DNA of 64,000 nucleotides from Halorubrum hochsteinianum (GTDB taxonomy: Archaea; Halobacteriota; Halobacteria; Halobacteriales; Haloferacaceae): the NCBI RefSeq assembly GCF_023702125.1, contig NZ_CP098415.1, positions 2,108,001 to 2,172,000 of the forward strand, read 5' to 3'. This document shows, piece by piece, positions 52,036 to 60,020 of this stretch; position 1 is the first letter of the stretch, and the number at the start of each line of letters is the position of its first letter. Below the pieces are notes generated by a model, which saw only the letters and a list, made by a program, of their open reading frames with translations, searched no databases and was not told where the DNA came from. The translations under genes and the position numbers were made by a program.

Positions 52036-52644
52036 ATGTCCGACGCCGCCGGGGCCGACGGTGACCGCCGGCTGCGGGTCGACCTCGATGTCGACCCCGC
52101 CGCCGAGGGCGGCTGTCCGATCGTCGCCGAGAGCGACGACGCCGCGGCGGTGACGGTCAACGCGGCCGGCGACGACTGCGTCGTCGACGTGACGACGCCG
52201 GACGGCGAGGTGCGCCGCGGGACCGGCGAGGTCGACGAGGGCTGCCTCTGTCACGCGTTCGGGCGGGTCGGCTGCGCGCCGCACTTCCGGCGCGTCGAGG
52301 ACGGGACGGTACTCGTGACCGCGTACGTCGACGACCGGGACGCGGTCCGCGGGCTGGTCGAGGAGCTCCGCGGCGTCGTCGACCGCGTGCGGCTCGTCCG
52401 GCTCGCGGTCGTCGAGGGGCCGGACGCGACCGAGCAGGTCACCTTCGACCTCTCGTCGCTGACCCCGAAGCAGCGCCGCGGCCTCGAACTCGCGGTCGTC
52501 CGCGGCTACTTCGACGACGACCGGGACGTTCGCCTGCGCGAGCTGGCCGACGAGCTGGGGATCAGCAAGTCCGCGCTCTCACAGCGGCTCCGCACCGCGC
52601 AGGCGAAGCTGGTGACGGACGTCTTCGACGGCGGCGAGCGGTGA
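52036..52644 (+). CDS. Bat-type helix-turn-helix regulator (HTH_10)
   Basis: 202 residues. The N-terminal two thirds is a small-ligand/unknown domain with a conserved Cys pair (EGCLCHAFGRVGCAPHF), which could bind a metal or sense redox. The C-terminus is the bacterio-opsin-activator HTH_10: LTPKQRRGLELAVVRGYFDD, the recognition helix ELADELGISKSALSQRLRTAQ and then KLVTDVF. Halobacterial regulators of this group control many metabolic genes; the target is unknown. A short ORF follows on the same strand. Confidence 0.85.
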   Translation: MSDAAGADGDRRLRVDLDVDPAAEGGCPIVAESDDAAAVTVNAAGDDCVVDVTTPDGEVRRGTGEVDEGCLCHAFGRVGCAPHFRRVEDGTVLVTAYVDDRDAVRGLVEELRGVVDRVRLVRLAVVEGPDATEQVTFDLSSLTPKQRRGLELAVVRGYFDDDRDVRLRELADELGISKSALSQRLRTAQAKLVTDVFDGGER

Positions 52645-52714
52645 GCTGACGCCTTTTGAAACGGTACACAAGTGAAGCGAGAGGCGGAGGGGCCGGCGAG
52701 CCGTTCGCCCGGGC

Positions 52715-52876
52715 ATGAGCGACGACGACCCGCCGGTCCCGGAGCCGGTCCGAGACGAGACCACCGTCGAACTCGTCCGCGACGCCATCGGCGTCGCCCG
52801 CGGCGAGGTGCCCGCCGAGCGGTTCTCGGCGAAGTACGGCACGGGTCGGGAGTCGGACGGCGACGGCGAGGAGTGA
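52715..52876 (+). CDS. putative 53-residue protein with ferredoxin-N-terminal-like motif
   Basis: Small open frame: MSDDDPPVPEPVRDETTVEL then VRDAIGVARGEVPAERFSAK and YGTGRESDGDGEE. The pattern of RDAxxxARGExxxxxFxxKY resembles the short N-terminal region of haloarchaeal 4Fe-4S ferredoxin/DmsB-like proteins. It has good coding texture (G/C in third positions, acidic product), begins 71 bp after the HTH gene, and is convergent with the radical SAM gene 34 bp away. Too short for confidence. Confidence 0.5.
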   Translation: MSDDDPPVPEPVRDETTVELVRDAIGVARGEVPAERFSAKYGTGRESDGDGEE

Positions 52877-52909
52877 GTCGAAGCGGGGACCGGTCGTCTC
52901 GGAGGCGAC

Positions 52910-54145
52910 TCAGTCGTCGGCGGGCGCGGAGCGGTTCGCGGCGTCGAGCCGCGCGAGCGCCGCCTCGCCGTCGCGCTCCGCCTCCGTGAGGTAGCACTTC
53001 GGGTCGGGCGCGAACGGGTCGCCGTGCGCCGAGAGCGCGCGGAGCCGCGAGCCGCCGCGGCAGATCGACCGGTACGCGCAGTCGGCACAGCGCCCGGAGA
53101 GGCGCTCCTCGCGCTCGCGGAGCCCCGAGAGGAGCGGGTTCGACTCGTCGGACCAGATCGCGCCGAACGACCGGTCGCGGACGTTGCCGGGCGAGTACCC
53201 CTGCCAGAACTGCGTGAGGTGGACGTTGCCGACGGGGTCGACGTCGGCGACGCGCTCGCCGGTCGGGTCGCCGCCGTTGCGTTCGAGGTAGCGGTAGATC
53301 AGCTCCGCGCGTTCGCTCCCCATCTCGCGGTCGGCGTACTCGACGAGGTGGCCCGCGTCGGCGTAGTTGCCGACGAGCAGCGTCTCAATCTCCTCGCCCG
53401 CCTCGTGGTACTCGCGCGTGAGGTCACAGAGGTCGGTGACCGCCTGTCGGGTGGCCTCCGGCGAGAGGTCCACGTCGGAGATGTCGGCCCCGCGGCCGCC
53501 GTAGTCGAGGTGGTAGAAGCAGAACCGGTCGACGCCGACGTCGGTGAGCAGGTCGACGACGCCCGCGAGGTCGTCGACGTTGTGCTCGGTGATCGTGTAC
53601 CGCAGCCCCGTCTTGAGCCCGACGTCGAGACAGGCCTCGATCCCGCGGACCGCCGCGTCGAACGCCCCCTCCTCGCCGCGGATCCGGTCGTTTCGCTCTG
53701 GGAGCCCGTCGACGGAGACCCCGGCGTACTTGAGGCCCGCCTCCTTCAGTTCGCGGGCGCGCTCGCGGGTGAGGAGCGTCCCGTTCGTCGAGAGCACCGG
53801 GCGGACCCCGCTGTCGGCGGCGTACGCGACGAGTTCGGGGAGGTCCTCGCGGACGAGTGGTTCGCCGCCGGAGAACAGCAGGACGGGGACGCCGAACTCG
53901 GCGAGGTCGTCGATGAAGGCCTTCCCCTCCGCGGTCGACAGCTCGTTCGGCGCGCCATCGGCGTCGGCACCGGCGTAGCAGTGCTCGCAGTAGAGGTTAC
54001 ACCGCTTCGTCGTGTTCCAGACGACGACCGGTCGTTGTTGTTTGTCCTCCGTGATCTGCGGCTTCTTCGAGCCGTCGGCCGCGTCGTAGCGGAGCCCGTC
54101 GCTCTCGGCGTCGAGCCCGCACAGCAGCTTGCTGACGGAGATCAT
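52910..54145 (-). CDS. radical SAM/SPASM-type peptide-modifying enzyme
   Basis: 411-residue radical SAM enzyme. The cluster motif is CNLYCEHC (Cys49, Cys53, Cys56), followed by GGEP (in LFSGGEPLVRED) and a SAM-binding barrel. The C-terminus has SPASM-like auxiliary cluster cysteines (RCADCAYRSICRGGSR, then DPKCYL). Such enzymes (PqqE, AhbC/D, NirJ types) modify peptides or tetrapyrroles. Its ATG overlaps the stop of the small gene upstream (ATGA at 54142-54145), which matches the haloarchaeal rSAM-partner candidate-RiPP family. I cannot exclude a heme-related role. Confidence 0.82.
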   Translation of the reverse strand: MISVSKLLCGLDAESDGLRYDAADGSKKPQITEDKQQRPVVVWNTTKRCNLYCEHCYAGADADGAPNELSTAEGKAFIDDLAEFGVPVLLFSGGEPLVREDLPELVAYAADSGVRPVLSTNGTLLTRERARELKEAGLKYAGVSVDGLPERNDRIRGEEGAFDAAVRGIEACLDVGLKTGLRYTITEHNVDDLAGVVDLLTDVGVDRFCFYHLDYGGRGADISDVDLSPEATRQAVTDLCDLTREYHEAGEEIETLLVGNYADAGHLVEYADREMGSERAELIYRYLERNGGDPTGERVADVDPVGNVHLTQFWQGYSPGNVRDRSFGAIWSDESNPLLSGLREREERLSGRCADCAYRSICRGGSRLRALSAHGDPFAPDPKCYLTEAERDGEAALARLDAANRSAPADD

Positions 54146-54525
54146 CGCGACCCCCCCGCGTCGTCGGCGTCGGCCGCGTCGGCCGCTGGCGCGCCGCCGC
54201 AGGAGGCGGTCGGCGTCCCCTCCGTCTCCTCGTAGACCCGCGGCTCGTCCGCGTCGTCGGAGGGTTCGGTCGCCGATTTCCCCTCCGCGAGCGAATCGGC
54301 GGAGTACCGGGACACCTCCGCGGCCGGACACACCCACACGTCGCGGGCGTACCACGCGAAGAGCTTGCTCGCCTCCTCGTGGGCGACATCGGGGGTCGGC
54401 GCGGCGACCGTGCCGACGTGGCGGAGGGGGTCCGACTCCTCCTCGCGGACGAACACCTCGAACCGGCGACCGTCGGCCGACCGCGGCCCGTTCGCGCCCT
54501 CGCTTCGACTCGTCTTTTCGACCAT
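54142..54525 (-). CDS. rSAM-partnered candidate RiPP (Htur_1727 family)
   Basis: 127 residues. Residues 20-75 (RRFEVFVREEESDPLRHVG, then VAHEEASKLFAWYARDVWVC) resemble the PaaB-like fold used as a leader in this family. The C-terminal part is disordered and acidic and carries a conserved-looking Cys-Gly-Gly near the end (TASCGGAP), the probable modification site. The stop overlaps the radical SAM gene start, so the two are translated together. I name the family from this layout; there is no visible peptidase or exporter next to it. Confidence 0.72.
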   Translation of the reverse strand: MVEKTSRSEGANGPRSADGRRFEVFVREEESDPLRHVGTVAAPTPDVAHEEASKLFAWYARDVWVCPAAEVSRYSADSLAEGKSATEPSDDADEPRVYEETEGTPTASCGGAPAADAADADDAGGSR

Positions 54526-54710
54526 ACCCCCCGTACGGACGGTTCCCCGAACGGAGTTTCGCGCGTTCTCACGGCCGCGAAATTCGCCCGAACAGGTTCG
54601 GGCGAACGCGAGCGGCGGCTGCTCGGCGGCGTGATCGGAAGGAATTCGGGGACCGCGATGGCGGCGATCCCGCGTGAGAACGGTCCGCTACCGGAGTGAT
54701 AGAGAGCCGA

Positions 54711-55100
54711 TCAGATGACGCGGTTCTGCAGGTAGTCGAGGTGTTTCGCGTTGTAGACGATCTTTACCTCGTCGGTGGCCGGGCTCCCGATACAGGTGAG
54801 CCGGACGTTCTTCTCCTCGACCTCCTCGTCGGAGAGGATCTGCTGCATGTCCATGTCGATGTCGCCCTGCTTGACGATGGACGCGCAGTTCGCACACGCA
54901 CCGGCGCGGCACGAGAAGGGCCAGTCGTAGCCCTGCGCCTCGGCGGACTCCAGGATGTACTCGCCCTGGTTGACTTCGAGGGTACCGTAATCCTCCTCGT
55001 CGAGGCCGGCGTCGGCGGCCTCCTCGAAGAGGTCGTCGTCGTCCATCGACCAGCCGTGGTCGTCGAGCACTTCGTAGTTGAGGTATTCTACTGTGGGCAT
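54711..55100 (-). CDS. fer: 2Fe-2S plant-type ferredoxin
   Basis: 129-residue haloarchaeal ferredoxin. It has the halophilic acidic insert (about 14-42, [20 protein letters not shown]), cluster cysteines in [13 protein letters not shown] and LTCIGSPAT (C-x4-C-x2-C...C), and a C-terminal [12 protein letters not shown]. It transfers electrons in 2-oxoacid oxidation and other reactions. I use [11 protein letters not shown] at 55100, which gives the known size; an ATG nine codons upstream is less likely. Confidence 0.95.
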   Translation of the reverse strand: MPTVEYLNYEVLDDHGWSMDDDDLFEEAADAGLDEEDYGTLEVNQGEYILESAEAQGYDWPFSCRAGACANCASIVKQGDIDMDMQQILSDEEVEEKNVRLTCIGSPATDEVKIVYNAKHLDYLQNRVI

Positions 55101-55388
55101 CATCTGCCGGTTTGGTGCCCACGTCATTAGGCTTTGCTGTTCCCCGTCCGTCGCCCCCCGCGAAAGGCCCCGCGTGGCCGAACACGTTCGACCGTTCTCG
55201 GGGGGTCCGGCGGTCGTCGAGGCGGATCGTGGCGGGTCGAGGCAGGTCGAGACGAGTGAGGCAGTTCGCGGCGGGTCGAGGCCGCACGATGGCTCGCGTC
55301 GGGCCGCGACCGAGCGCGTGACAGCTCGTTATCAGGACTGATACGGCGTGAGTAACAATAAATAGCGTACGGCGCTCACGTGGTACCG
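55101..55388. other. divergent intergenic region between ferredoxin and CheF-like genes
   Basis: A 288-bp gap. The clearest element is AATAAATA at about 55356-55363, 25-32 bp before the CheF-like ATG, which suits a leaderless TATA box. The rest is GC-rich with scattered direct repeats of GGCGGGTCGAGG/GGCGGGTCGAGGC-type runs around 55229-55281. No gene seen. Confidence 0.4.
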
Positions 55389-56261
55389 ATGGAGGAGTCC
55401 GTCGTCGCCGACTTCGTCGGCCGCGTTCACGCGGCGAGCCTACAGACCGACGAGCCGGCGACCGGTCGCGTGCTCCTGAGCCAGCGTCGGCTAGTCCTCG
55501 CGACGGACGACGGCAAGGAGACGATCCCGATATCGAAGGTGTTCGATGTCGTCGTCGGCAACGTCCCCGGCGACCTACGGTCGTTCTTCAACGACAGCGT
55601 CACCGTCGCCTACGAGCGCGACGGGACGCGGCGGTCGGCGCTCGTGGAGGGCGAGCCGGAGGACATGGACCGGTTCGTCAGGCTGCTGTTCAAGGTGCTG
55701 TTGCGGAACGTCGCCGTCACGGTGCGACACCCGGCGAAGGTCGGCGGCCGCGTCACGGACGCGAGCGACCACCGCGCCTCGGTGACGGTGTCGCCGGGCG
55801 AGATACGGTTCGGCGACTGCCCCGAGCCGTTCACGGTCGACCTCTCCGCGGTGATCGACTACGAGCGCACCGACCGGACCCTCGGCGGGAAGAAGCGTCC
55901 CGCGCTGGTCTTCCGCCACGTCGACGCCGACGACCGGACGGTCACGTCGATCGCGACCGTGCCGAACAAGCGGGCGCTCAACATCCTCGGCCGGTACATC
56001 AAGATCGAGTACGACGAGGCGATGGAGGACCTCGACTCGTTCGACCCGACCGAGGAACAGATGGAGATCCTCGTCTCCATCTACTCCGCCGGCGGCGAAG
56101 CGAACATCGCCGACGTGGTCACCGGCGACGTCACCCAGACGTCGATGATCCTCGACACGCTGCGGGAGGCCGGCCTCGTCGCCGACGGCGAGAGCGGGGC
56201 GGCGCTCACCCGCAAGGGCCAGATGATCGTGAGCTCCTACCTCGAATCGGTCAACGCGTAG
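55389..56261 (+). CDS. CheF-like taxis protein (DUF439 family)
   Basis: 290 residues. The N-terminal domain has PH-like beta strands (VVADFVGRVHAASLQTDE, GRVLLSQRRLVLATDD, TIPISKVFDVVVG), the central domain repeats the pattern, and a C-terminal winged helix (EILVSIYSAGGEANIADV, SMILDTLREAGLVADG) follows. The archaeal CheF proteins link CheY, CheC/CheD and the archaellum. This copy lies away from any che or arl gene, so it may be a second copy or a relative with another role. The ATG at 55389 follows a TATA-like box; a GTG three codons upstream is possible. Confidence 0.62.
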   Translation: MEESVVADFVGRVHAASLQTDEPATGRVLLSQRRLVLATDDGKETIPISKVFDVVVGNVPGDLRSFFNDSVTVAYERDGTRRSALVEGEPEDMDRFVRLLFKVLLRNVAVTVRHPAKVGGRVTDASDHRASVTVSPGEIRFGDCPEPFTVDLSAVIDYERTDRTLGGKKRPALVFRHVDADDRTVTSIATVPNKRALNILGRYIKIEYDEAMEDLDSFDPTEEQMEILVSIYSAGGEANIADVVTGDVTQTSMILDTLREAGLVADGESGAALTRKGQMIVSSYLESVNA

Positions 56262-56392
56262 GTCGGGCGGCCGACGCGCGGTGGCCGGGAATCGGCCCGC
56301 GTCACGACCGACCGGCTCCGCGCCTTCGGGAGCCCGTCCGGGTCGGCCCGCGCGGGGGAAGCTTCATGCCTGTGTAACCGTAGGTATCTCTC

Positions 56393-57298
56393 ATGTCAAA
56401 CGGTGACCACCGCGGCGGCGAGACGCCGCTCGACGCCGTGGTCCGCGAACGAGGAATCGGCTCGCCCGCGGGGGCGGGGGACTCCGGGGGTGAGACGGCG
56501 AGCGGCGTCGCCAAGTCGGGGCCGCGGACGGCGCGCGTCCCGGAGGCTCACGACCACGACACGTTCTCCGTCGACGGGATCGACACCGACCGCCGGGAGG
56601 GGCTGTTAGAGGCGGTCCTCCGCGACGTCGACGGCGTCAGCGACGCGTCGGCGACGCGGCGCAACGGGACGGTGGGGGTCCACCACGACCCGTCGCTGTC
56701 CCGCGGCGCGCTCCGCGATCTGTTGGAGGAGTGCGGGCTGGTCGTCGCGTCCGGCGACGACGCCTTCGAGGCGCGGCGCGCCTCGCAGTTCGCGTCCGCC
56801 CGCGTCGCGGTCGCGGTCCTGTTCGGCCTGATGGTCGCGACGCCGTACATCGCGGTGCTGTACCCGACGCGCGTCGAGTGGCTGTTCTACGACCCCGTGA
56901 CGGTCCAGTACCTCCAGTCGATCCTCGACTCGCGGATGGCGACGCACTTCTTCGTGAACCTCGGCGCGCTCTCCGGGATCGCGTTCCTCGTCGCCTGCGG
57001 GCCGATCATCCGCCGCGCGGCCGCGGCGACGCGCGACGGCCGGTTCGCCAACGAGACCGCGTTCGTCGGCGGCGTCGTCGCCCTCTACGGCTACAGCACG
57101 CTGTCCGCGTTCACCGGGCTCGGCGGCGCGGTACACTACGACCTGGTCGCGTACGCGGTCGTCGTCGCGACCCTGTGGACGCAGTTCGGCGTCACGGACA
57201 CCGCGGTCGACCCCGCGACGAGCGACGAGACCGCGGCGGAGGAGGCTCCGAACGGCGAGCCCGACGAGCCGGTCGCGATGACCGACGGCGGCCGCTGA
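56393..57298 (+). CDS. HMA-like membrane protein without metal-binding CxxC
   Basis: 301 residues. A disordered acidic N-terminus (1-52) is followed by a heavy-metal-associated-like domain (about 53-118, with HDTFSVDGIDTDRREGLLEA, VGVHHDPSLSRGALRDLLEEC) but no CxxC in the first loop. About four membrane spans come next (about 135-160, 182-205, 225-245, 255-275) and then an acidic tail. It resembles the N-terminal part of a P1B-type metal ATPase with the catalytic part missing. Function unknown; a membrane-bound metal sensor or chaperone partner is possible. Confidence 0.7.
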   Translation: MSNGDHRGGETPLDAVVRERGIGSPAGAGDSGGETASGVAKSGPRTARVPEAHDHDTFSVDGIDTDRREGLLEAVLRDVDGVSDASATRRNGTVGVHHDPSLSRGALRDLLEECGLVVASGDDAFEARRASQFASARVAVAVLFGLMVATPYIAVLYPTRVEWLFYDPVTVQYLQSILDSRMATHFFVNLGALSGIAFLVACGPIIRRAAAATRDGRFANETAFVGGVVALYGYSTLSAFTGLGGAVHYDLVAYAVVVATLWTQFGVTDTAVDPATSDETAAEEAPNGEPDEPVAMTDGGR

Positions 57299-57391
57299 CG
57301 CGGGGTTCGAGCCAGCACCGACCGCGGCGCAACACCGCGGTTTCTCGCTGTCCGTCCTTTCTGTCCGACCGAGTCGAGAGGCGGCTGGCGA

Positions 57392-58297
57392 CTACTCTGC
57401 GGTCTGTTCGCTGCCCGCCACGGGCGTCTCGTTCTCGTCGACGGCGACGACGCCCTCGATAGAGACCTCGTCGCCGACGGCGAGGGCGTCGCCCCACGAG
57501 CGCTCCTCGACGACGGTGTTGACCATCAGCCGGAAGTCGTGGTCGAAGCGGTCGCTCTCGGTCCACTCCGGGAGCGTCTCGCGGCGGCGGCGGATGAACG
57601 TCTCGCGGAACCCCTCGATTGCGACGCCCGTGTCCGGGTCGCGGGAGGGGACGGCGCAGCGCTGACACGGGTTGACGCCGACCAGTTCGGTGTCGCCGAC
57701 CGCGACGCGGACCCCCTCGCCGTGGTCGGCGAACAGCCGGTCCTCGAAGAACGCCGGGCAGTCGTCCAACACGACGTTCGGGCGGAGTCGCCGCCGCATC
57801 TCCGTCGCGTCCGCGACCGCGTCGAACCACGACGCGACGGTCTCCAGCGTCGCCCGCGAGACGACCGTCGGGCCGTGCGCGGCGCGGTCGTCGGGGAACC
57901 CGCCCGCGGGGTCGCGGACGAGATCAACGTCGTACCCGAGGTACTCGCCCACCCAGTCGGCGAGCGCGTCGCCCTCGTCGGGGAGCGCGAAGGTCCGCTC
58001 GTCCGCGGGGGCGCGGTCCGTCTCCGGCCGCGAGAGCGTCACCGCCGTCGGCGTGGCGTCCGTCGGTCTCGCGAGGTCGTACTCGGCGCGGAGCCCGTGG
58101 ACGGCCGGTTCGCTCTTCCCGTTCACGTAGCCGCCGCCACCGCCCACGGAGGCCGTCTCGGGGTCGACGCCGGCCTCGACGAGGGCGTACGAGCGGTCGC
58201 CGCGGAGCGCGCCCTCGGGACCGATCGCGGCGCGGTCGACGGCGACGCCGTCACAGGACTTCAGCGGGTAGGCGACGAGTTCGGCGACGCGTGTCAT
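57392..58297 (-). CDS. MOSC domain protein
   Basis: 301 residues: an N-terminal MOSC beta-barrel (MTRVAELVAYPLKSCDGVAV, EGALRGDRSYALV) and the MOSC domain (about 140-290) with the conserved Cys in NPCQRCAVPSRDPDTGV, which coordinates molybdenum in mARC-type enzymes. It is probably a molybdenum-cofactor-binding reductase or sulfur-carrier-like protein. The ATG at 58297 starts MTRVAELVAYPLKS; the long upstream frame is not protein-like. Stands alone between a membrane protein and the nickel transporter. Confidence 0.86.
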   Translation of the reverse strand: MTRVAELVAYPLKSCDGVAVDRAAIGPEGALRGDRSYALVEAGVDPETASVGGGGGYVNGKSEPAVHGLRAEYDLARPTDATPTAVTLSRPETDRAPADERTFALPDEGDALADWVGEYLGYDVDLVRDPAGGFPDDRAAHGPTVVSRATLETVASWFDAVADATEMRRRLRPNVVLDDCPAFFEDRLFADHGEGVRVAVGDTELVGVNPCQRCAVPSRDPDTGVAIEGFRETFIRRRRETLPEWTESDRFDHDFRLMVNTVVEERSWGDALAVGDEVSIEGVVAVDENETPVAGSEQTAE

Positions 58298-58338
58298 GGC
58301 GGGCGTTCGTCGGGGCGGACAAAAAGCGATCGGCCGTC

Positions 58339-59196
58339 TCAGAACACTCCGGCGACGAACCCGAGTCCCATGACGACGAGGACCCCCGCGGAGAACGCCG
58401 GGAGGTACGGGACGTACCGCTCGACGCGTTCCCGGGACCGGTGATAGCCCGCGACCAGAAGCATCGTCAGTCCGACGATGCCGGCGATCACCGTGAGCGC
58501 GTAGGCGCTCATCAGTTCGAGACAGCGGTTGGAGCCGGCACAGAGCGCGATGATCTCGAACTCCTCCTCGTGGGCGAACCCGAGGACGAACGCGAACCAC
58601 GCGATGCCGAGGAGGCCCCTGTCGGCGCTCTCCTCGAAGCCGTCGTGCGAGTGGCCGCCGCCGAACGGGAGGAACCCTCGCAGCCGAGAGCCGAGTCCGC
58701 CGTCGCCGTGGTCGTCGGACTCGTCGTGGCTGTGGTCGTGGCTGTGGTCGTGGCTGTGATCGTGCGTGTTGTGGCTGTGATCGTGCGTGTCGTCACCGCC
58801 TTCGTGGCTGTGGTCGTGGTCGTCGCGCGCGCCGCCGGTGTCACCGTGGCTGTGCCCGTGGACGTACTCGCGGACTCCGAGGCCGATGAGCAAGACGCCG
58901 GCGACGAGGCTGACTGGACCGCCGACCCGGACGCCGCCGAGTACCGTGATCGGCTCGTTGACCTGCGTGAGATCGAAGTACCCCTTCGCGTAGAAGAACG
59001 CGCCCACCATCGCGACGCTGCTGACGAGGTGCCCGACGCCGATGATGAGACTCGCCGCGAGCCCGTACGCCCACTTGTTTGTCTGGTCGAGCGCGTACGA
59101 GGCCGCGACCGGCCAGCCGTGGCCCGGTTCGATCCCGTGGACCGCGCCGAGGAGGACCGCACCCGCGAGCGGTCCGAGCAGTTCGCCCGAGAGCAT
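58339..59196 (-). CDS. nickel/cobalt transporter (NicO/UreH type) with His-rich loop
   Basis: 285 residues, about six membrane spans. Signature near the N-terminus is GAVHGIEPGHGWPVAASYAL with a His/Asp metal path. Between spans lies a very His/Asp-rich loop (about 113-163, many HDHSH units) that should bind Ni2+ or Co2+. The C-terminal half has LGFAHEEEFEIIALCAG, a second conserved motif. The NikR gene begins 106 bp away on the opposite strand, so the pair is a nickel uptake/sensing module. Repetition in the His-rich part gives runs of near-identical 6-bp units. Confidence 0.87.
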   Translation of the reverse strand: MLSGELLGPLAGAVLLGAVHGIEPGHGWPVAASYALDQTNKWAYGLAASLIIGVGHLVSSVAMVGAFFYAKGYFDLTQVNEPITVLGGVRVGGPVSLVAGVLLIGLGVREYVHGHSHGDTGGARDDHDHSHEGGDDTHDHSHNTHDHSHDHSHDHSHDESDDHGDGGLGSRLRGFLPFGGGHSHDGFEESADRGLLGIAWFAFVLGFAHEEEFEIIALCAGSNRCLELMSAYALTVIAGIVGLTMLLVAGYHRSRERVERYVPYLPAFSAGVLVVMGLGFVAGVF

Positions 59197-59232
59197 CGTT
59201 CGTGTGGGACTCGAAAACGACCGCGTTTAGGG

Positions 59233-59266
59233 GTTGTTACTACCGGACCGGGGGGATCGTCATAAC
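59233..59266. promoter_or_regulatory. candidate NikR operator (imperfect inverted repeat)
   Basis: GTTGTTAC (59233-59240) and GTCATAAC (59259-59266) are an imperfect inverted repeat, 6 of 8 positions matching, with 18 bp between. It lies in the 105-bp gap between the divergent nickel transporter and nikR starts. The right half resembles the TCATAC half-site of the E. coli NikR operator (GTATGA-N16-TCATAC). A prediction from position and similarity only. Confidence 0.4.
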
Positions 59267-59301
59267 GAGGTTCTTGTGGCCGCGGCGCTCACCACGAGAG
59301 C

Positions 59302-59697
59302 GTGCGAACGAGCTTCAACATCCCGGACGAGGTGGTCGCGGAGTTCGACCGGGTGTGGCGCGAGGAGGGGATCGAGAATCGGTCGCGGGCGGTCCGGGAG
59401 GCGATGTCGGAGTACATCGAGTCGCACTCCCGGCTCGAATCGACGACCGGCGAGGTCGTCGCGCTCGTCGGGTTCGACTACCGCCACCACGACGTCATCC
59501 GGGAGCTCCACGGCGTCCAACACGCGTATCAGGACGTGATCCTCAACACGAGCCACACCCACCAGGGCGAGTGGTGTCTCGAATCGCTGTTCTGCCGGGG
59601 AGACGCCGAACGCGTCCGCGAACTGATCTACCGGCTCCGCGACTTCGACGGCGTCCGGCGGGTGAAGGTGATGATGATCCGGGACGGCGACGAGTAG
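59302..59697 (+). CDS. nikR: nickel-responsive regulator NikR
   Basis: 131-residue CopG/NikR protein. Residues 1-45 are the ribbon-helix-helix (RTSFNIPDEVVAEFDRVW, NRSRAVREAMSEYIESH). The metal-binding part has HHDVIRELHGVQH, then SHTHQGEWCLE. The likely ligands are His74, His85, His87 and Cys92; the spacing between His87 and Cys92 is one residue shorter than in E. coli NikR. Starts with GTG at 59302. Divergent from a nickel transporter, which it probably represses. Confidence 0.88.
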   Translation: MRTSFNIPDEVVAEFDRVWREEGIENRSRAVREAMSEYIESHSRLESTTGEVVALVGFDYRHHDVIRELHGVQHAYQDVILNTSHTHQGEWCLESLFCRGDAERVRELIYRLRDFDGVRRVKVMMIRDGDE

Positions 59698-59719
59698 GTG
59701 GCCGGACGCTCGGCGTCGG

Positions 59720-60013
59720 CTACCGGCTCTCCCGCTGCTCCACTTTGTTCAATTCGATCAGCAGCCGGAAGATCGCCTTCACGAGGTTCGCGTCTACGTC
59801 GAACTGCTCGGCGTTCTCGCCCGCGCGCTCCATCACGCGTTCCTCTTGCCCCTCGTCGGTGGTCGGCAGGTCGCGCTCGTCTTTCACGGCCGCGACCGTG
59901 TCGGCGACGTAGGTCCGGCGGGCGATCAGTTCTACGATCTCGCGGTCGATGTCCTCGATCTCGCGGCGCAGTTCCTCTAGGCTCATCTCCTCGGGGTTTG
60001 GTGTCTCGCTCAT
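59720..60013 (-). CDS. chorismate mutase (AroQ class)
   Basis: Converts chorismate to prephenate for Phe and Tyr synthesis. The 97-residue helical AroQ protein has SLEELRREIEDIDREIVELIARRTYVADTV, a central KDERDLPTTDEGQEERVMER and a C-terminal ANLVKAIFRLLIELNKVEQRE. All fit the all-helical mutase; active-site Arg and Lys are in the expected helix positions. It is transcribed just after shikimate kinase (7 bp gap), so both act in the same aromatic pathway. Confidence 0.92.
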   Translation of the reverse strand: MSETPNPEEMSLEELRREIEDIDREIVELIARRTYVADTVAAVKDERDLPTTDEGQEERVMERAGENAEQFDVDANLVKAIFRLLIELNKVEQRESR

Positions 60014-60020
60014 TGGTGGG

